DNA of 64,000 nucleotides from Puniceibacterium antarcticum (GCF_002760615.1 NZ_AWWI01000042.1:52624-116623); one strand, 5' to 3'. Positions 25,552 to 36,386 are shown, counted from the first letter of the stretch. The notes: a model not told the origin generated them from the letters alone. Translations and numbers: made by a program.

Positions 25552-27141
25552 ATGTTTGATTTCTTCTCTGCCCGGCGCCCCAGCACCTTGGCCTCCGAGG
25601 CGATGATCGCCACGTCGCATCCGCTGTCCACCGCCGTCGGGCTTGAGGTGCTGTCCCAGGGCGGCAATGCCGTCGATGCTGCCATCGCCGCAGTTGCCGT
25701 GCAATGCGTGGTTGACCCGCTGATGACCGGGATCGGGGGCGATTGTTTTGCGCTTTACGCGCCGGCTGGTGGCAAGGTGAAGGCGCTCAACGGATCGGGC
25801 CGTGCGCCCGGCGCGGCCAGCGTCGCGGCGCTGAAGGCTGCTGGTCTGACCGATGAAATCCCCCAGACCAGCCCGCATTCCGTGACCATCCCCGGGGCCA
25901 TTTCCGCCTGGTGCCGCCTGCATGCCGATCACGGCTCGCTTCCGCTTGACCGCCTGTTTGCGCGGGCCATCGGCTACGCTGAAAACGGATATCCCGTGAC
26001 GCCGCGCGTGGCGATGGACTGGGCCAACAATGCGGCCCTTGTGGCGCAGGACGAACATGCCGCGCGCCTGTTTCTGCCGAATGGCAAGGCGCCGCTGGTG
26101 GGCGAACGCCGCGCACAGCCGCTGCTGGCGCTGCGCCTGCGCGAAATCGCCGCCAAAGGCGCCGCCGCATTTTACGAAGGGGAAACCGCCGCGCGCATGG
26201 TCGCACATCTGCAATCGCTTGGCGGTCTGCACACCGAAGAGGATTTCCACGAAGGGCGCGATCAGGCGCATTGGGTCGATCCGATCTCGACCAGTTATGG
26301 CGGCTATGATGTGGTGGAATGCCCGCCCAACGGTCAGGGGCTGGCCGCGCTTTTGATCCTGCGGATCCTGTCGAAATTCGACATGGGCAAAGGCCTGTCA
26401 GAGGCCGACCGCATTCACCTCCATGCAGAGGCGACCAAGCTGGGCTATCACCACCGCGACGCGCTGATCGCCGATCCTGCGACTAGTCCCGGCGTGGTCG
26501 AGACATTGCTGAGCGACACAGTGGTTGATGCCCTTGCCGCGCGCATCGACATGACCCGTGCCCTGCCGCCGGCCCTGTGGGACGAGCCAGAGCATAAGGA
26601 CACAATCTATCTGTGCGTGGTGGATCGCGACGGCAATGCAATTTCCTTCATCAACTCGATCTTTCACGGTTTTGGCTCAACCCGGCTTGATCCCGCAACC
26701 GGTGTCCTGTTCCACTCGCGGGGCGCGTCCTTCCGGCTGATCGAAGGACATCCCAATGCCATTGCGCCTGGCAAACGTCCGATGCACACGATCATTCCCG
26801 GCATGCTGTGCCAGAACGGCCGTGCGGTCATGCCTTTTGGCGTGATGGGCGGGCAGTATCAGGCGGCGGGCCATGCGGCATTTCTGTCGGGCCTTCTTGA
26901 TCAGGGTATGGATCTGCAAGAGGCGATGGATGCACCGCGCAGCTTTGCCACCGGGGGCGAGCTGCAGATCGAACCCGGCGTGTCCGAACAGGCGCGCGCC
27001 GACCTTGCCGAACGGGGCCATGTGCTGCGGATCATGTCCTCGCCCATCGGGGGCAGTCAGGCGATCCGCATCGACACTGAAACCGGAATGCTGAGCGGGG
27101 GCAGCGACAGCCGCAAGGATGGCATGGCGCTGGGGTTCTGA
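25552..27141 (+). CDS. ggt: gamma-glutamyltransferase family protein, no signal peptide
   Basis: A 529-residue Ntn hydrolase that cleaves itself and then transfers or hydrolyses gamma-glutamyl groups (for example from glutathione). The N-terminal MIATSHPLSTAVGLEVLSQGGNAVDAAIA and TGIGGDCFALYA motifs are standard. The likely nucleophile is Thr351 in KDTIYLCVVDRDGNAISFIN, and the downstream SGGSDSRKDG closes the protein. Most bacterial GGTs are periplasmic; this one begins MFDFFSARRP with no leader, so it should act on imported substrate in the cytoplasm. The ATG at 25552 has AGGA upstream, 28 bp after the ATPase. Confidence 0.9.
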   Translation: MFDFFSARRPSTLASEAMIATSHPLSTAVGLEVLSQGGNAVDAAIAAVAVQCVVDPLMTGIGGDCFALYAPAGGKVKALNGSGRAPGAASVAALKAAGLTDEIPQTSPHSVTIPGAISAWCRLHADHGSLPLDRLFARAIGYAENGYPVTPRVAMDWANNAALVAQDEHAARLFLPNGKAPLVGERRAQPLLALRLREIAAKGAAAFYEGETAARMVAHLQSLGGLHTEEDFHEGRDQAHWVDPISTSYGGYDVVECPPNGQGLAALLILRILSKFDMGKGLSEADRIHLHAEATKLGYHHRDALIADPATSPGVVETLLSDTVVDALAARIDMTRALPPALWDEPEHKDTIYLCVVDRDGNAISFINSIFHGFGSTRLDPATGVLFHSRGASFRLIEGHPNAIAPGKRPMHTIIPGMLCQNGRAVMPFGVMGGQYQAAGHAAFLSGLLDQGMDLQEAMDAPRSFATGGELQIEPGVSEQARADLAERGHVLRIMSSPIGGSQAIRIDTETGMLSGGSDSRKDGMALGF

Positions 27142-27624
27142 ACAAGGGCTGGGTTCATTTCAGCGCCGACAACAATGCACAGCGTGGCCGCAGCAAGGCG
27201 GCCGCGACCTCCCTTGCGATGTCCATGATGGAACCGAAAAACCAGTCAGCCCGCACAAGGGCGGATCGGAAATGCCGCCACCTGGCCCGGTTACCATACC
27301 CCACACAGATAATTACTTTGCTGACCTAATTAAATTCACTCCTTTCGACGGTCAAAGCCTGCGGCGCGACACCGGATGAAATTCGCATAAATAACCTAAT
27401 TTTCAACATATACTACGGGTGGATTCAGGAATTGCATCAGAAGCACGCAGATTTCAGCCGGATTTTATCGGTTTGATCTTTGGAATACCATGCATTAGCT
27501 AAGCATCGAAGGTAGATGGCCTGATCGCACACCTCACCACCGCGCCCTTGCCGATGAGGCCTGCTGGTGCATCCTGGGGTGGGCCTGTCATCTGGTTTTG
27601 CCAAAAAATTACAGGAGCACTTTT
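27142..27624. other. non-coding stretch before proX
   Basis: About 480 bases with an AT-rich centre around 27300-27420 and no convincing gene on either strand. It should contain the terminator of the ggt operon and the promoter of proXWV, but no clear hairpin or operator was recognised. Confidence 0.45.
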
Positions 27625-28626
27625 ATGCGTAAGCTAACCCTGACGTCGACGGCACTTGCGGCCATCAGCATCATGCCCATGACTGCCAACGCCCAGGACA
27701 ACACTGCCCAAGACAACAGCGCGCAATGTGGCGAGGTTTCCATCGCCCAGATGGGCTGGGCCGCAGCGGAAGTGACCACCAACATCGCAAAATTCCTGCT
27801 GCAGCAGGGCTATGGCTGCGACGTTTCCCTTGTTCAGTCGGATACGATCCCAGCGATCACCTCCGTGGCCGAAAATGGCGAACCCGACGTTGTGACCAAC
27901 CTCTGGCTGAACTCCGCCGGCGACGCCTATGCCAAGCTTGAAGAAGGCGGCACCATCCAGACGCTCACCTCGGTTCTGGAACCAGGCGGCGTCGAAGGCT
28001 GGTGGATCCCGACCGTCCTGGCCGAGGAGCACCCCGAGCTTAAGACCATCGAAGGCGTGCTCGCGCATCCTGAATGGGTCGGCAACCAGTTCAACAATTG
28101 CCCCGATGGCTGGGGCTGCCGCGTGGTGTCGGACAACCTTGCGCGCGCCGTGGACCTCAAAGGGCACGGCATCGAAGTGTTCAACCACGGCTCTGGGGAA
28201 ACGCTCGCCTCCTCGATGGGCGCGGCGGACACAAACGGCGAACCATGGTTCGGCTACTACTGGGGCCCCACCGTGCCGCTTGGCAAATACGACATGACCC
28301 GCGTGTCGCTGGGCGACTATGACAAGGCGAAATTTACCCCGCTGCAGAACCCGGACACCCCGGATCCGCAGGTTTCCGAATTCCCGGCAGCGCCGATCCT
28401 GACGGCGGTCACCACAGACTTTGCGCAAAACAACCCGGTTGTGACCGAATTCTTCACCAACATGACCTTTGGGACCGATCAGATGTCCAGCCTGCTGGCA
28501 TGGAAGGAAGAAAACAACGCCTCGAACGAGGAGGTTGCGGTGTATTTCCTGACGTCTTCACCCGACACATGGTCCGCATGGGTGAATGACGCTGCCCGCG
28601 AAAAACTGTCGGCTCTGATCAAATAA
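27625..28626 (+). CDS. proX: glycine betaine/proline-type ABC transporter substrate-binding protein
   Basis: A 333-residue periplasmic binding protein of the OpuAC/ProX family. The signal peptide is MRKLTLTSTALAAISIMPMTANAQ, and the mature part has CGEVSIAQMGWAAAEVTTNIAKFLLQQGYGCDV, followed by the aromatic ligand-box residues (LWLNSAG, GWWIP, WFGYYWGP). It captures quaternary amines such as glycine betaine for osmoprotection or catabolism. The ATG at 27625 follows CAGGAG. It is followed by proW and proV. Confidence 0.93.
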   Translation: MRKLTLTSTALAAISIMPMTANAQDNTAQDNSAQCGEVSIAQMGWAAAEVTTNIAKFLLQQGYGCDVSLVQSDTIPAITSVAENGEPDVVTNLWLNSAGDAYAKLEEGGTIQTLTSVLEPGGVEGWWIPTVLAEEHPELKTIEGVLAHPEWVGNQFNNCPDGWGCRVVSDNLARAVDLKGHGIEVFNHGSGETLASSMGAADTNGEPWFGYYWGPTVPLGKYDMTRVSLGDYDKAKFTPLQNPDTPDPQVSEFPAAPILTAVTTDFAQNNPVVTEFFTNMTFGTDQMSSLLAWKEENNASNEEVAVYFLTSSPDTWSAWVNDAAREKLSALIK

Positions 28627-28657
28627 GGTCGCATCGCCCTTGCGGCTGAGGTGATCA

Positions 28658-28682
28658 GGCGGGGCCGTCCATCGGTCCCGCC
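28658..28682 (+). terminator. intercistronic hairpin proX-proW
   Basis: GGCGGGGCCG and CGGTCCCGCC form a 10-bp stem (one G-T pair) with a 5-base loop, followed by TTTG. It lies 32 bp after the proX stop and 33 bp before proW. It probably limits read-through so that the binding protein is produced in excess. Confidence 0.75.
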
Positions 28683-28715
28683 TTTGTATTTATACAAGGA
28701 GGGGCTTCGGCCCGA

Positions 28716-29756
28716 GTGCAAAACATGGCAACATACGACGGACTTTTCGACACACTGGGTCTGCGCAGCTGGTGCGACAGCGGCGACGGCGGTGGTCCGA
28801 TGTCGATGGCTGACCTTCTCGCCCAGACAGGCGGGTCAGGGGATGGCGGATCTGGCAGGCTTCCCTTTCCCTCACTCGACTCGCTGAACGATGCCTGCGC
28901 GGCGTTTCCGCAATCCCGCGACCTGACGGTTGGTCTTGAAGAGGGGTTTCTGTCGATCCGCGATCCCCTGCGCGCGATTGTCGACCCGCTGACCCAGCCA
29001 CTAAGCTGGATGCTGAACGGCACACTGAACATCATGACAACCACGCCTTGGTTCATCATGATCCCACTTCTCATGCTGATCAGCTGGTGTGTGGGACGGT
29101 CGTGGAAAATTGTCGGCCTTGTGGCCTTTGGCTTGGGGCTGCTCGCCTTTGTCGACTACTACGATTACGCGATGCAGACACTGGCAATCATTTTTGTCTG
29201 CGCCTTCATCTGTGTCCTGTTCGGCGTGCCAATCGGTATCGCAATGTCGCGCTCCGACAGATTGCAGCGCGTGGCCATTCCTGTTCTGGACATGCTGCAG
29301 ACCCTGCCGCCCTTTGTTTATCTGATCCCGCTGATCTTCCTGTTCTCGGTGACGGAGCCCAAGCTCTACGGCATTGCGGTGATCCTCTATGCCATCGTGC
29401 CTGTGGTGCGCCTGACGGATCTGGGCATCCGGCTGGTGGACAAGGACGTGATCGAGGCCGCCGATGCCTTTGGCATGACCAAGCGGCAAAAGCTGTTCGG
29501 GGTTCAGATCCCGCTGGCCCTGCCCAACATCATGGCGGGTGTGAACCAGACAATCATGATGAGCCTCGCCATGGTTGTGATCGCCTCGATGGTGTCGGCC
29601 CCGGGCCTCGGCATTCTGGTGCTGCGCGGTATCCGCAATCTGGAACTGGGGGTCGGGCTGATTGCCGGTCTTGGCATCGTCATTCTGGCGGTCCTGCTGG
29701 ATCGTGTCACCAAAGCCTCGCTGGCGCGGATCGATTCCAGCCAGTCCAGCCGATAG
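28716..29756 (+). CDS. proW: glycine betaine/proline ABC transporter permease
   Basis: A 346-residue permease. A soluble amphipathic N-terminal part with ITxxLxxxL-type helices precedes the membrane core; the coupling loop is EAADAFGMTKRQKLFGVQIPLALPN. AAGGAGG at 28696-28702 favours the GTG at 28716 over the ATG at 28725, though spacing is long for both. The next gene begins 9 bp after its stop. Confidence 0.92.
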   Translation: MQNMATYDGLFDTLGLRSWCDSGDGGGPMSMADLLAQTGGSGDGGSGRLPFPSLDSLNDACAAFPQSRDLTVGLEEGFLSIRDPLRAIVDPLTQPLSWMLNGTLNIMTTTPWFIMIPLLMLISWCVGRSWKIVGLVAFGLGLLAFVDYYDYAMQTLAIIFVCAFICVLFGVPIGIAMSRSDRLQRVAIPVLDMLQTLPPFVYLIPLIFLFSVTEPKLYGIAVILYAIVPVVRLTDLGIRLVDKDVIEAADAFGMTKRQKLFGVQIPLALPNIMAGVNQTIMMSLAMVVIASMVSAPGLGILVLRGIRNLELGVGLIAGLGIVILAVLLDRVTKASLARIDSSQSSR

Positions 29757-29765
29757 GAGGTCAAG

Positions 29766-30806
29766 ATGACCAAACCCGTCAAGATTTCCATCCGCAACCT
29801 CTACAAGATCTTTGGGGATGATCCGCAACATGCGCTGAAACAGGTGCAGGCCGGCAAGAGCAAGGCCGATCTGCTGAACGAAAGTGACCATGTTCTGGGT
29901 CTGCGGGACATCAACGTCGACATGAAGGATGGCGAGATCACAGTGATCATGGGGCTGTCGGGGTCGGGAAAATCGACCCTGATCCGGCATCTCAACCGCC
30001 TGATCGACCCCACCTCGGGCGAGGTGCTGGTAAACGGCGAAGACATCATGAGCTGGGATGAGTCACGTCTGCGTGGTCTGCGTCGGCAGACCATGTCGAT
30101 GGTGTTTCAGAAGTTCGCGCTGTTGCCGCACCGCACGGTGCTGGAAAATGCCGGCATGGCCCTCGCGACCCAGGGCCTGAAGCAGCAAGAGTTCGAGACC
30201 GAGGCCACCAAATGGCTGGAACGGGTCGGGCTTGCCGGTTACGGTTCGCAATACCCGCACCAGCTTTCGGGCGGGCAACAGCAGCGTGTCGGCCTTGCGA
30301 GGGCGCTGACATCGAATTCCGACATCATGCTGATGGACGAAGCATTTTCGGCACTGGATCCGCTGATACGCACGGACATGCAGGATCTCTTGCTGGAACT
30401 GCAGGCCGAGCTGAAAAAAACCATTGTGTTCATCACCCATGATCTGGACGAGGCGCTGAAGCTGGCTGACCATCTGGTCATCCTGAAGGCTGGCGCCATC
30501 GTGCAGCAGGGTGAACCGCAGCACATCCTGCTGAATCCGGCGGATCCCTACATCGAACAATTCGTTGCAGACATCAACCGCGCCCGCGTGCTGCGTGTCC
30601 GTTCCGTGATGACCAAGGGCGCACCCGAAGGGAAGGTTTGCGGCGATATCGCAGCCAGCGACAATCTGGAAAGCGTGATTTCGCGGGCCCGTGGCGCGCT
30701 GGACCGCCGGTTCCGGGTGATGGAGGGTGACACGCCTGTCGGCTCGCTCACAATGGCCGATCTGATGCTGGCCCTGGTCCCCCGAGAGGCCCGCATCCCG
30801 GCCTGA
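29766..30806 (+). CDS. proV: glycine betaine/proline ABC transporter ATP-binding protein with CBS region
   Basis: A 346-residue ATPase. The N-terminal KISIRNLYKIFGDDPQHALKQVQAG is a ProV hallmark. Walker A is GLSGSGKST, the signature LSGGQQQRVGLARAL, and Walker B LMDEAFSALDPLIR. The C-terminal 75 residues resemble a shortened CBS module, used by ProV/OpuA to sense ionic strength. AGGAGG stands before the ATG. Confidence 0.94.
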   Translation: MTKPVKISIRNLYKIFGDDPQHALKQVQAGKSKADLLNESDHVLGLRDINVDMKDGEITVIMGLSGSGKSTLIRHLNRLIDPTSGEVLVNGEDIMSWDESRLRGLRRQTMSMVFQKFALLPHRTVLENAGMALATQGLKQQEFETEATKWLERVGLAGYGSQYPHQLSGGQQQRVGLARALTSNSDIMLMDEAFSALDPLIRTDMQDLLLELQAELKKTIVFITHDLDEALKLADHLVILKAGAIVQQGEPQHILLNPADPYIEQFVADINRARVLRVRSVMTKGAPEGKVCGDIAASDNLESVISRARGALDRRFRVMEGDTPVGSLTMADLMLALVPREARIPA

Positions 30807-30816
30807 GCATACAAAC

Positions 30817-30843
30817 GGTGTCCGCCCGCATCAGGCGGGCACC
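30817..30843. terminator. terminator hairpin between proV and bluB
   Basis: GGTGTCCGCC and GGCGGGCACC pair over 10 bp (one G-T) around a 7-base loop, between the convergent proV and bluB genes. No T-run is present, so it may act on both transcripts as a stop or 3' end stabiliser. Confidence 0.6.
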
Positions 30844-30907
30844 GCAACCGGACAATATGATCCGCCGACGGCGCTCGCCTTGCAGGCCAGCTCACCTCAG
30901 GCTGCGC

Positions 30908-31808
<901 letters not shown>

Positions 31809-31939
31809 CAGATAGACACGGATGAATAACGACATCAACATCGATCTCAGGTTGATTTCCCCAACGCAAAAGAGGGGTCCTCGCGCAGGGCAAGGGGTAC
31901 AGATATGATGACCGGCCGCGCCGCGACCTTGGCGCAGCC

Positions 31940-33715
31940 TCAGATACCATCCTCGATCAGGGGGCTTTCGCGCAGAATCCCGGCAAAGGGATCAACCAGA
32001 CCCATGTCTGACAGGCGCGGCCCCGGGTTGCAGATCAGGGACGCGCCGAAAAGTGCCTTGAAGACCAGAAATGGCGGCTCCCATTTCGCGATCTGATCCG
32101 CCGCTGCGCGGATCTCGGCAAAGCCTCGCGCCACCTGCGCAAGTGGCAGGGGGCTGACCAGCCCCGCCAGGGGCAGCGCCAGTCTGGCCAGGACCTGGCC
32201 GTCACGCACCACAGCCATGCCGCCCCCCATCGCAACCACCGCATTGGCGGCCACTGCCATATCTTCGGCATCGCGGCCAAAGATCGTCAGATTGTGGCTG
32301 TCATGGGACAAGGTGCTGGCATAAGCGCCCTGCCAGACCCCCCAGTTTTCCAGAAAAGCCGTGCGCACGGGCGCGCCTCGGGTGTAGCGATTGATCACAC
32401 TCATCCGGATCATGTCATCAGCGGGCTTCAGCACGCCGCTCTCAACCTCTACGATCCGTTCGCCCCATTCGGGAAAGCGGGGTTTGGACAGTGTGTCGAT
32501 GCGTGCACGCGGCCCGATGGCGGCGATCTCGAAATCTTTGGGGGCGAACCGGCGCGATACGACGGTTTCGAACAACACCTGTGGTACGGGATGGCACGGC
32601 GATTGCGTCAGAAGCGCGCCTGCGCTCGCAATGATGCGTCCATCGGCCACCACCGTGTGCACCTGAACCTCGTTCAGATCGCCGATCAGCGCGATATCGG
32701 CGCGCCGCCCCGGCGCCACCAGACCCAGATCGCGGCGTCCGATCTGCGTTGCGGCATTCAGCGTGGCCGCGCCATAGGCCCACCAGGCGGGCAGACCGGC
32801 ACGGATCAGCAGGCGGATGACCTGATCCAGCCCGCCATCTGCCAGCAGATCATCGGGAAATACGTCATCGGTGCACAGGGTCAGGGTCTGCGGCAGATGC
32901 CCCAGGGCAAGCAGCCTCTGGGCAAATTCCGGCAGAAGATGCGCATGGGATCCGCGCATTTCCACCGTCATCCCGGCCTCAAGCCGCGCCATAAGATCCG
33001 CCCCGGATGTCAGTTCGTGATCGGTTTGAACACCTGCTGCGGCATAGGCGTTCAGATCCCGTGGCCCCAGCCCGCGCGCATGACCACAGACCCGCTTGCC
33101 CGACGCAAGACCGGCATTCACGATGCCCCGGCTGCGCGCATCGCCCTTTAGCAAGGGCTGCATGGTCATCACCTCGGCCACGCCATGGATCTGCGGATCG
33201 CTCAGCAGCTCAGCGATGGTCGCAGGGTCGAAATCCGCGTTCGCAGCCTCGTACCCCGGGGCCGATGGCACGCAACTCGGGGCCAGAACCATCAGGCGCA
33301 GGGTGGCCTGCCGGGCGGCGTCCAGCGCATAGGCCATCCCGGCACGCCCGGTCGCATTGGCAAATTCATGCGGATCCCACAGCGCCGTGGTGACCCCGCG
33401 CGGCACAACGGCGCGGGCGTATTCCTCGGGCATGACAAGCGAGCTTTCGATATGCATATGCGTGTCGATAAACCCCGGCAAGAGGGTCAGCTCATCCGCA
33501 TCCAGCACCTCCTGCGCCGCACGGCTGGGGTCTGGTGCATGCACGCTGGCGATCAGCCCACCGCATATCCCGACATCGGCGCGGCGCATCTGGCCCGTGA
33601 CCATGTCAAGCAGCTGTCCGCCCCGGATCAGCAGATCAAAGGGCGCCTCGCCCCTCGCGGCACGAACGGCACGGGCGCGCAGCTCCGGCGCATTCAGGTC
33701 ACTGTCTTGGGACAT
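31940..33715 (-). CDS. ade: adenine deaminase
   Basis: A 591-residue amidohydrolase converting adenine to hypoxanthine and ammonia. The binuclear metal motif HMHIESS is at residues 86-92, preceded by LLPGFIDT and followed by GVTTALWDPHEFANATG, the adenine-deaminase version. Later GHARGLG and TDDVFPDDL provide further metal ligands. It is the last gene of a seven-gene operon, 3 bp after the nucleoside hydrolase stop, so it probably handles the base released by that enzyme. Confidence 0.94.
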   Translation of the reverse strand: MSQDSDLNAPELRARAVRAARGEAPFDLLIRGGQLLDMVTGQMRRADVGICGGLIASVHAPDPSRAAQEVLDADELTLLPGFIDTHMHIESSLVMPEEYARAVVPRGVTTALWDPHEFANATGRAGMAYALDAARQATLRLMVLAPSCVPSAPGYEAANADFDPATIAELLSDPQIHGVAEVMTMQPLLKGDARSRGIVNAGLASGKRVCGHARGLGPRDLNAYAAAGVQTDHELTSGADLMARLEAGMTVEMRGSHAHLLPEFAQRLLALGHLPQTLTLCTDDVFPDDLLADGGLDQVIRLLIRAGLPAWWAYGAATLNAATQIGRRDLGLVAPGRRADIALIGDLNEVQVHTVVADGRIIASAGALLTQSPCHPVPQVLFETVVSRRFAPKDFEIAAIGPRARIDTLSKPRFPEWGERIVEVESGVLKPADDMIRMSVINRYTRGAPVRTAFLENWGVWQGAYASTLSHDSHNLTIFGRDAEDMAVAANAVVAMGGGMAVVRDGQVLARLALPLAGLVSPLPLAQVARGFAEIRAAADQIAKWEPPFLVFKALFGASLICNPGPRLSDMGLVDPFAGILRESPLIEDGI

Positions 33716-33718
33716 ACG

Positions 33719-34606
33719 TCAACTTTCCGCCAGAACGGCAAGGATCCGGGCCGCGACACCGGCATCTGCGCGCACCGCCAGTCGGCAACGGCTTTGGATG
33801 TCTGGGGCAAAGCTGGTTTCCCCGAAGCTGTCATCTTCGCTGCAGGATACGTGCAGCGTCTTGTGCGCGAACTCAAAAAGCTCTGGCGCCACAAGCGCCA
33901 GCGCGGCCACCGGATCGTAGATCGCCATGCGCGCGCGCCCTCTGGACAGCGCGATGTCCAGATATCCGCCCAGCAGATCGGTGGTCAGCGGATCGCTTTT
34001 GGGCAGATCCTGCGTGCCAAAGGTCACCGTGCGGCACAGCATCAGGTCGATCACGTCCAGCGGCAGACCGGCGCGCGCCACGATATCCGCAGCATGCGGA
34101 TCACCCAGCGCGTTGAATTCTGCACGAGGGGAATGGTTGCCGGGCCCGGCGCTGCCCCCCATCCACACCAGCCGCCCCAGGCGCGCCGCAGCATCCGGCG
34201 CCTGCAGGACCAACTGCGCAATGGTGCTCAGTGGCCCGAGCGCGAGGAGCGTGCAACTGCCCACCGGGCTGCGCAACAGCCAGTCCGCAAGGGCGGTGAC
34301 CGCATCGGGGGGCGTTTCACCGGCCACCTGCGGCAGGCTGCGCCCGCGCGTTGGCATGCCCTGCGCGCCAAGGATACGCTCAGCCGTTTCGGGTGTGCGC
34401 TGCAGGGGCCGCTCCGCCCCGGCATAAAGGTGCAGCGGCAGGTCAAACGCCTGCGCCGCTCCGCGCGCATTGGCAATCGCGACGTCCCGCGGAACGTTGC
34501 CTGCCACCACCGAAACCCCCGTTGGCGTGATGTTGTGCCGGTGCAGCAGCCGCAGCGCCCAGAGGTCGTCAAACCCCATATCGGTATCGACCCAGACCGA
34601 TGTCAT
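33719..34606 (-). CDS. inosine/uridine-preferring nucleoside hydrolase family protein
   Basis: A 295-residue enzyme cleaving the N-glycosidic bond of nucleosides to base and ribose. The calcium-binding motif DTDMGFDD is at residues 7-14. LLALGPLSTIA, the MGGSAGPGN stretch and AEFNALGDPHAA are the other family marks. Its start overlaps the ATPase stop (ATGA) and adenine deaminase follows, indicating purine nucleosides as likely substrates. Confidence 0.92.
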   Translation of the reverse strand: MTSVWVDTDMGFDDLWALRLLHRHNITPTGVSVVAGNVPRDVAIANARGAAQAFDLPLHLYAGAERPLQRTPETAERILGAQGMPTRGRSLPQVAGETPPDAVTALADWLLRSPVGSCTLLALGPLSTIAQLVLQAPDAAARLGRLVWMGGSAGPGNHSPRAEFNALGDPHAADIVARAGLPLDVIDLMLCRTVTFGTQDLPKSDPLTTDLLGGYLDIALSRGRARMAIYDPVAALALVAPELFEFAHKTLHVSCSEDDSFGETSFAPDIQSRCRLAVRADAGVAARILAVLAES

Positions 34607-35616
34607 GACGCAAGGCCTATCGCAGTGTCATGCGGCAGATCGAATGCCACGGTGGCGCCGATTTCGGCCTGCGGCGTTGCGATCGGCGTGTCGGCCTTGA
34701 TCTGGCCGAGGGGGGTGTCAAGCACGTATTCCCGGTGCGCACCGGCAAAGCTCTGGCTCATGACGCGGCCAAGGTGCGGGCCGGAGCCAACCGTGACCGC
34801 ATCCGGCCGCCACGCGAGCAGAGGCGCGCTCGCCTCATAGCCCGCAGCCAGCCGCCCGTGGTCCGACACCAGATCGCCAGCTTCGGTGCGAAAGATGTTC
34901 TCGAATCCCATGAAACTGGCGGCAAAGGCGGTGGCCGGTCTGTTGTACAGCTCTGATGGCGTGCCGATCTGTTCGATCCGCCCGTCGTTCATCAGCACAA
35001 TGCGGTCGGCCATCGCCAGCGCCTCGGTTTGATCATGGGTGACAAAGACCATCGTGACGCCGGTGTCGCGGTGCACCCGCTGCAATTCGCTGCGCATCTC
35101 AAGACGCAGCTTTGCGTCAAGGTTCGACAGCGGTTCATCCAGCAGCAGGACCTTTGGCTCCATCACCAGCGACCGCGCCAGCGCCAGCCGCTGTTGCTGG
35201 CCGCCGGACATTTCGGCCGGTTTGCGCGCCTCAAAACCACTCAGCCCCACCTTGGCCAGGATCGCTTCGGTGCGGGCGCGGATCTCTGCGGCGGGCAGTT
35301 TTTGCAAGCTCAGCCCAAAGGCGGCGTTCTGGGCCGCAGTCAGGTGCGGAAACAGCGCATAGGATTGAAAGACCAGCCCGATGCCGCGCTTGTTGGCCGG
35401 TGTGCGGGTGATGTCCTGCCCGTCCAGATGGATCTGTCCGCCCGTCGGCTGCAGCAGCCCCGCAACAGCGCGCATGGTGGTCGACTTGCCACAGCCCGAC
35501 GGGCCCAGAAGCGCGATGAATTCGCCCTTGGCGATGCTCAGGTTCAGGTTGGGCACCGCAACCGAGCGGCCATAAGACAGGGTCAGATCAGACAGGTTGA
35601 GGTAAGCATCAGACAT
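34603..35616 (-). CDS. ABC transporter ATP-binding protein (PotA/AfuC type)
   Basis: A 337-residue ATPase. Walker A is GPSGCGKST, the signature MSGGQQQR, and Walker B VLLLDEPLSNLDAKLR. FVTHDQTEAL and a C-terminal TOBE-type domain follow. The ATG at 35616 overlaps the permease stop by 8 bases. It powers the putative purine-nucleoside importer of this operon. Confidence 0.93.
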   Translation of the reverse strand: MSDAYLNLSDLTLSYGRSVAVPNLNLSIAKGEFIALLGPSGCGKSTTMRAVAGLLQPTGGQIHLDGQDITRTPANKRGIGLVFQSYALFPHLTAAQNAAFGLSLQKLPAAEIRARTEAILAKVGLSGFEARKPAEMSGGQQQRLALARSLVMEPKVLLLDEPLSNLDAKLRLEMRSELQRVHRDTGVTMVFVTHDQTEALAMADRIVLMNDGRIEQIGTPSELYNRPATAFAASFMGFENIFRTEAGDLVSDHGRLAAGYEASAPLLAWRPDAVTVGSGPHLGRVMSQSFAGAHREYVLDTPLGQIKADTPIATPQAEIGATVAFDLPHDTAIGLAS

Positions 35617-36385
35617 AGCGAGAGAATCCCAATAGGCGCTCTGCGACAAAGACAATCACGACAGAGAGCAAGGCAAGAAGCGCCGACAGTGCCGCCACGG
35701 AGGGATCATAGGTGATCTCCATATAGGCCAGCATGTCGATCGGCATGGTGCGTACCCCGGGCCCCGACAGGAACAACGAGACAGGCACCTGGTTGAAGCT
35801 GGTGACAAAGCCCAGAATGAACGCGGCAAGGACCCCGCCGCGAATGTTTGGCAACACAACCTTGGTAAAGGCCTGAAAGCGCGTACAGCCCAACAGCACG
35901 GCGGCCTCTTCCATGTCAGAGCGCAGGTTGTTCAGGCTTGATGACACCACCCGCACCGCATAGGGCAGCACCAGCGCGGTATGCGCCAGAAACAGCGCCA
36001 GCGTGACTGTCACGCTCAGCGGCACCACCATATAGCGCAGCAGCGCCAGACCGACGATGATGCCCGGAACGATCAGCGGGGCGGCAACCAGCGTGCGGAT
36101 CGTCTCGCTTCCCGGCAGCCGGTAACGGTTGAGCGCATAAGCCGCCGGCACGCCCAGACCCAGCGCACAAAGGGTGGACAGGATCGCGATGCCCATCGAC
36201 AGCGCAAAGCTGGCGCGGAAACTTTCGACCGTAAACACCTTGGCATACCATTTCAGCGACAGCCCCTCGGGTGGAAAGGCCAGCATGTTGCCGCCCGATG
36301 CGCCGGCGAGGATGATGATAAGAAAGGGCCCGATCAGAAAGGTCAGCGTCAGACCTAGGATCACCCATTGCGGAAATTTGCCCAT
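35609..36385 (-). CDS. ABC transporter permease (PotC-type)
   Basis: A 258-residue permease. The coupling loop EEAAVLLGCTRFQAFTKVVLPNI is clear, and the rest is strongly hydrophobic. The ATG at 36385 lies one base after the stop of the previous permease (TGATATG); the longer frame to 36406 would overlap that gene. It forms the channel together with the upstream permease. Confidence 0.92.
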   Translation of the reverse strand: MGKFPQWVILGLTLTFLIGPFLIIILAGASGGNMLAFPPEGLSLKWYAKVFTVESFRASFALSMGIAILSTLCALGLGVPAAYALNRYRLPGSETIRTLVAAPLIVPGIIVGLALLRYMVVPLSVTVTLALFLAHTALVLPYAVRVVSSSLNNLRSDMEEAAVLLGCTRFQAFTKVVLPNIRGGVLAAFILGFVTSFNQVPVSLFLSGPGVRTMPIDMLAYMEITYDPSVAALSALLALLSVVIVFVAERLLGFSRYV

Positions 36386-36386
36386 A

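Noticed and set aside
33185..34840. 551-residue plus-strand frame
   Set aside because: It lies opposite adenine deaminase, nucleoside hydrolase and an ATPase, has Arg/His/Gln-rich random composition and no motif; it is a GC-rich antisense shadow.
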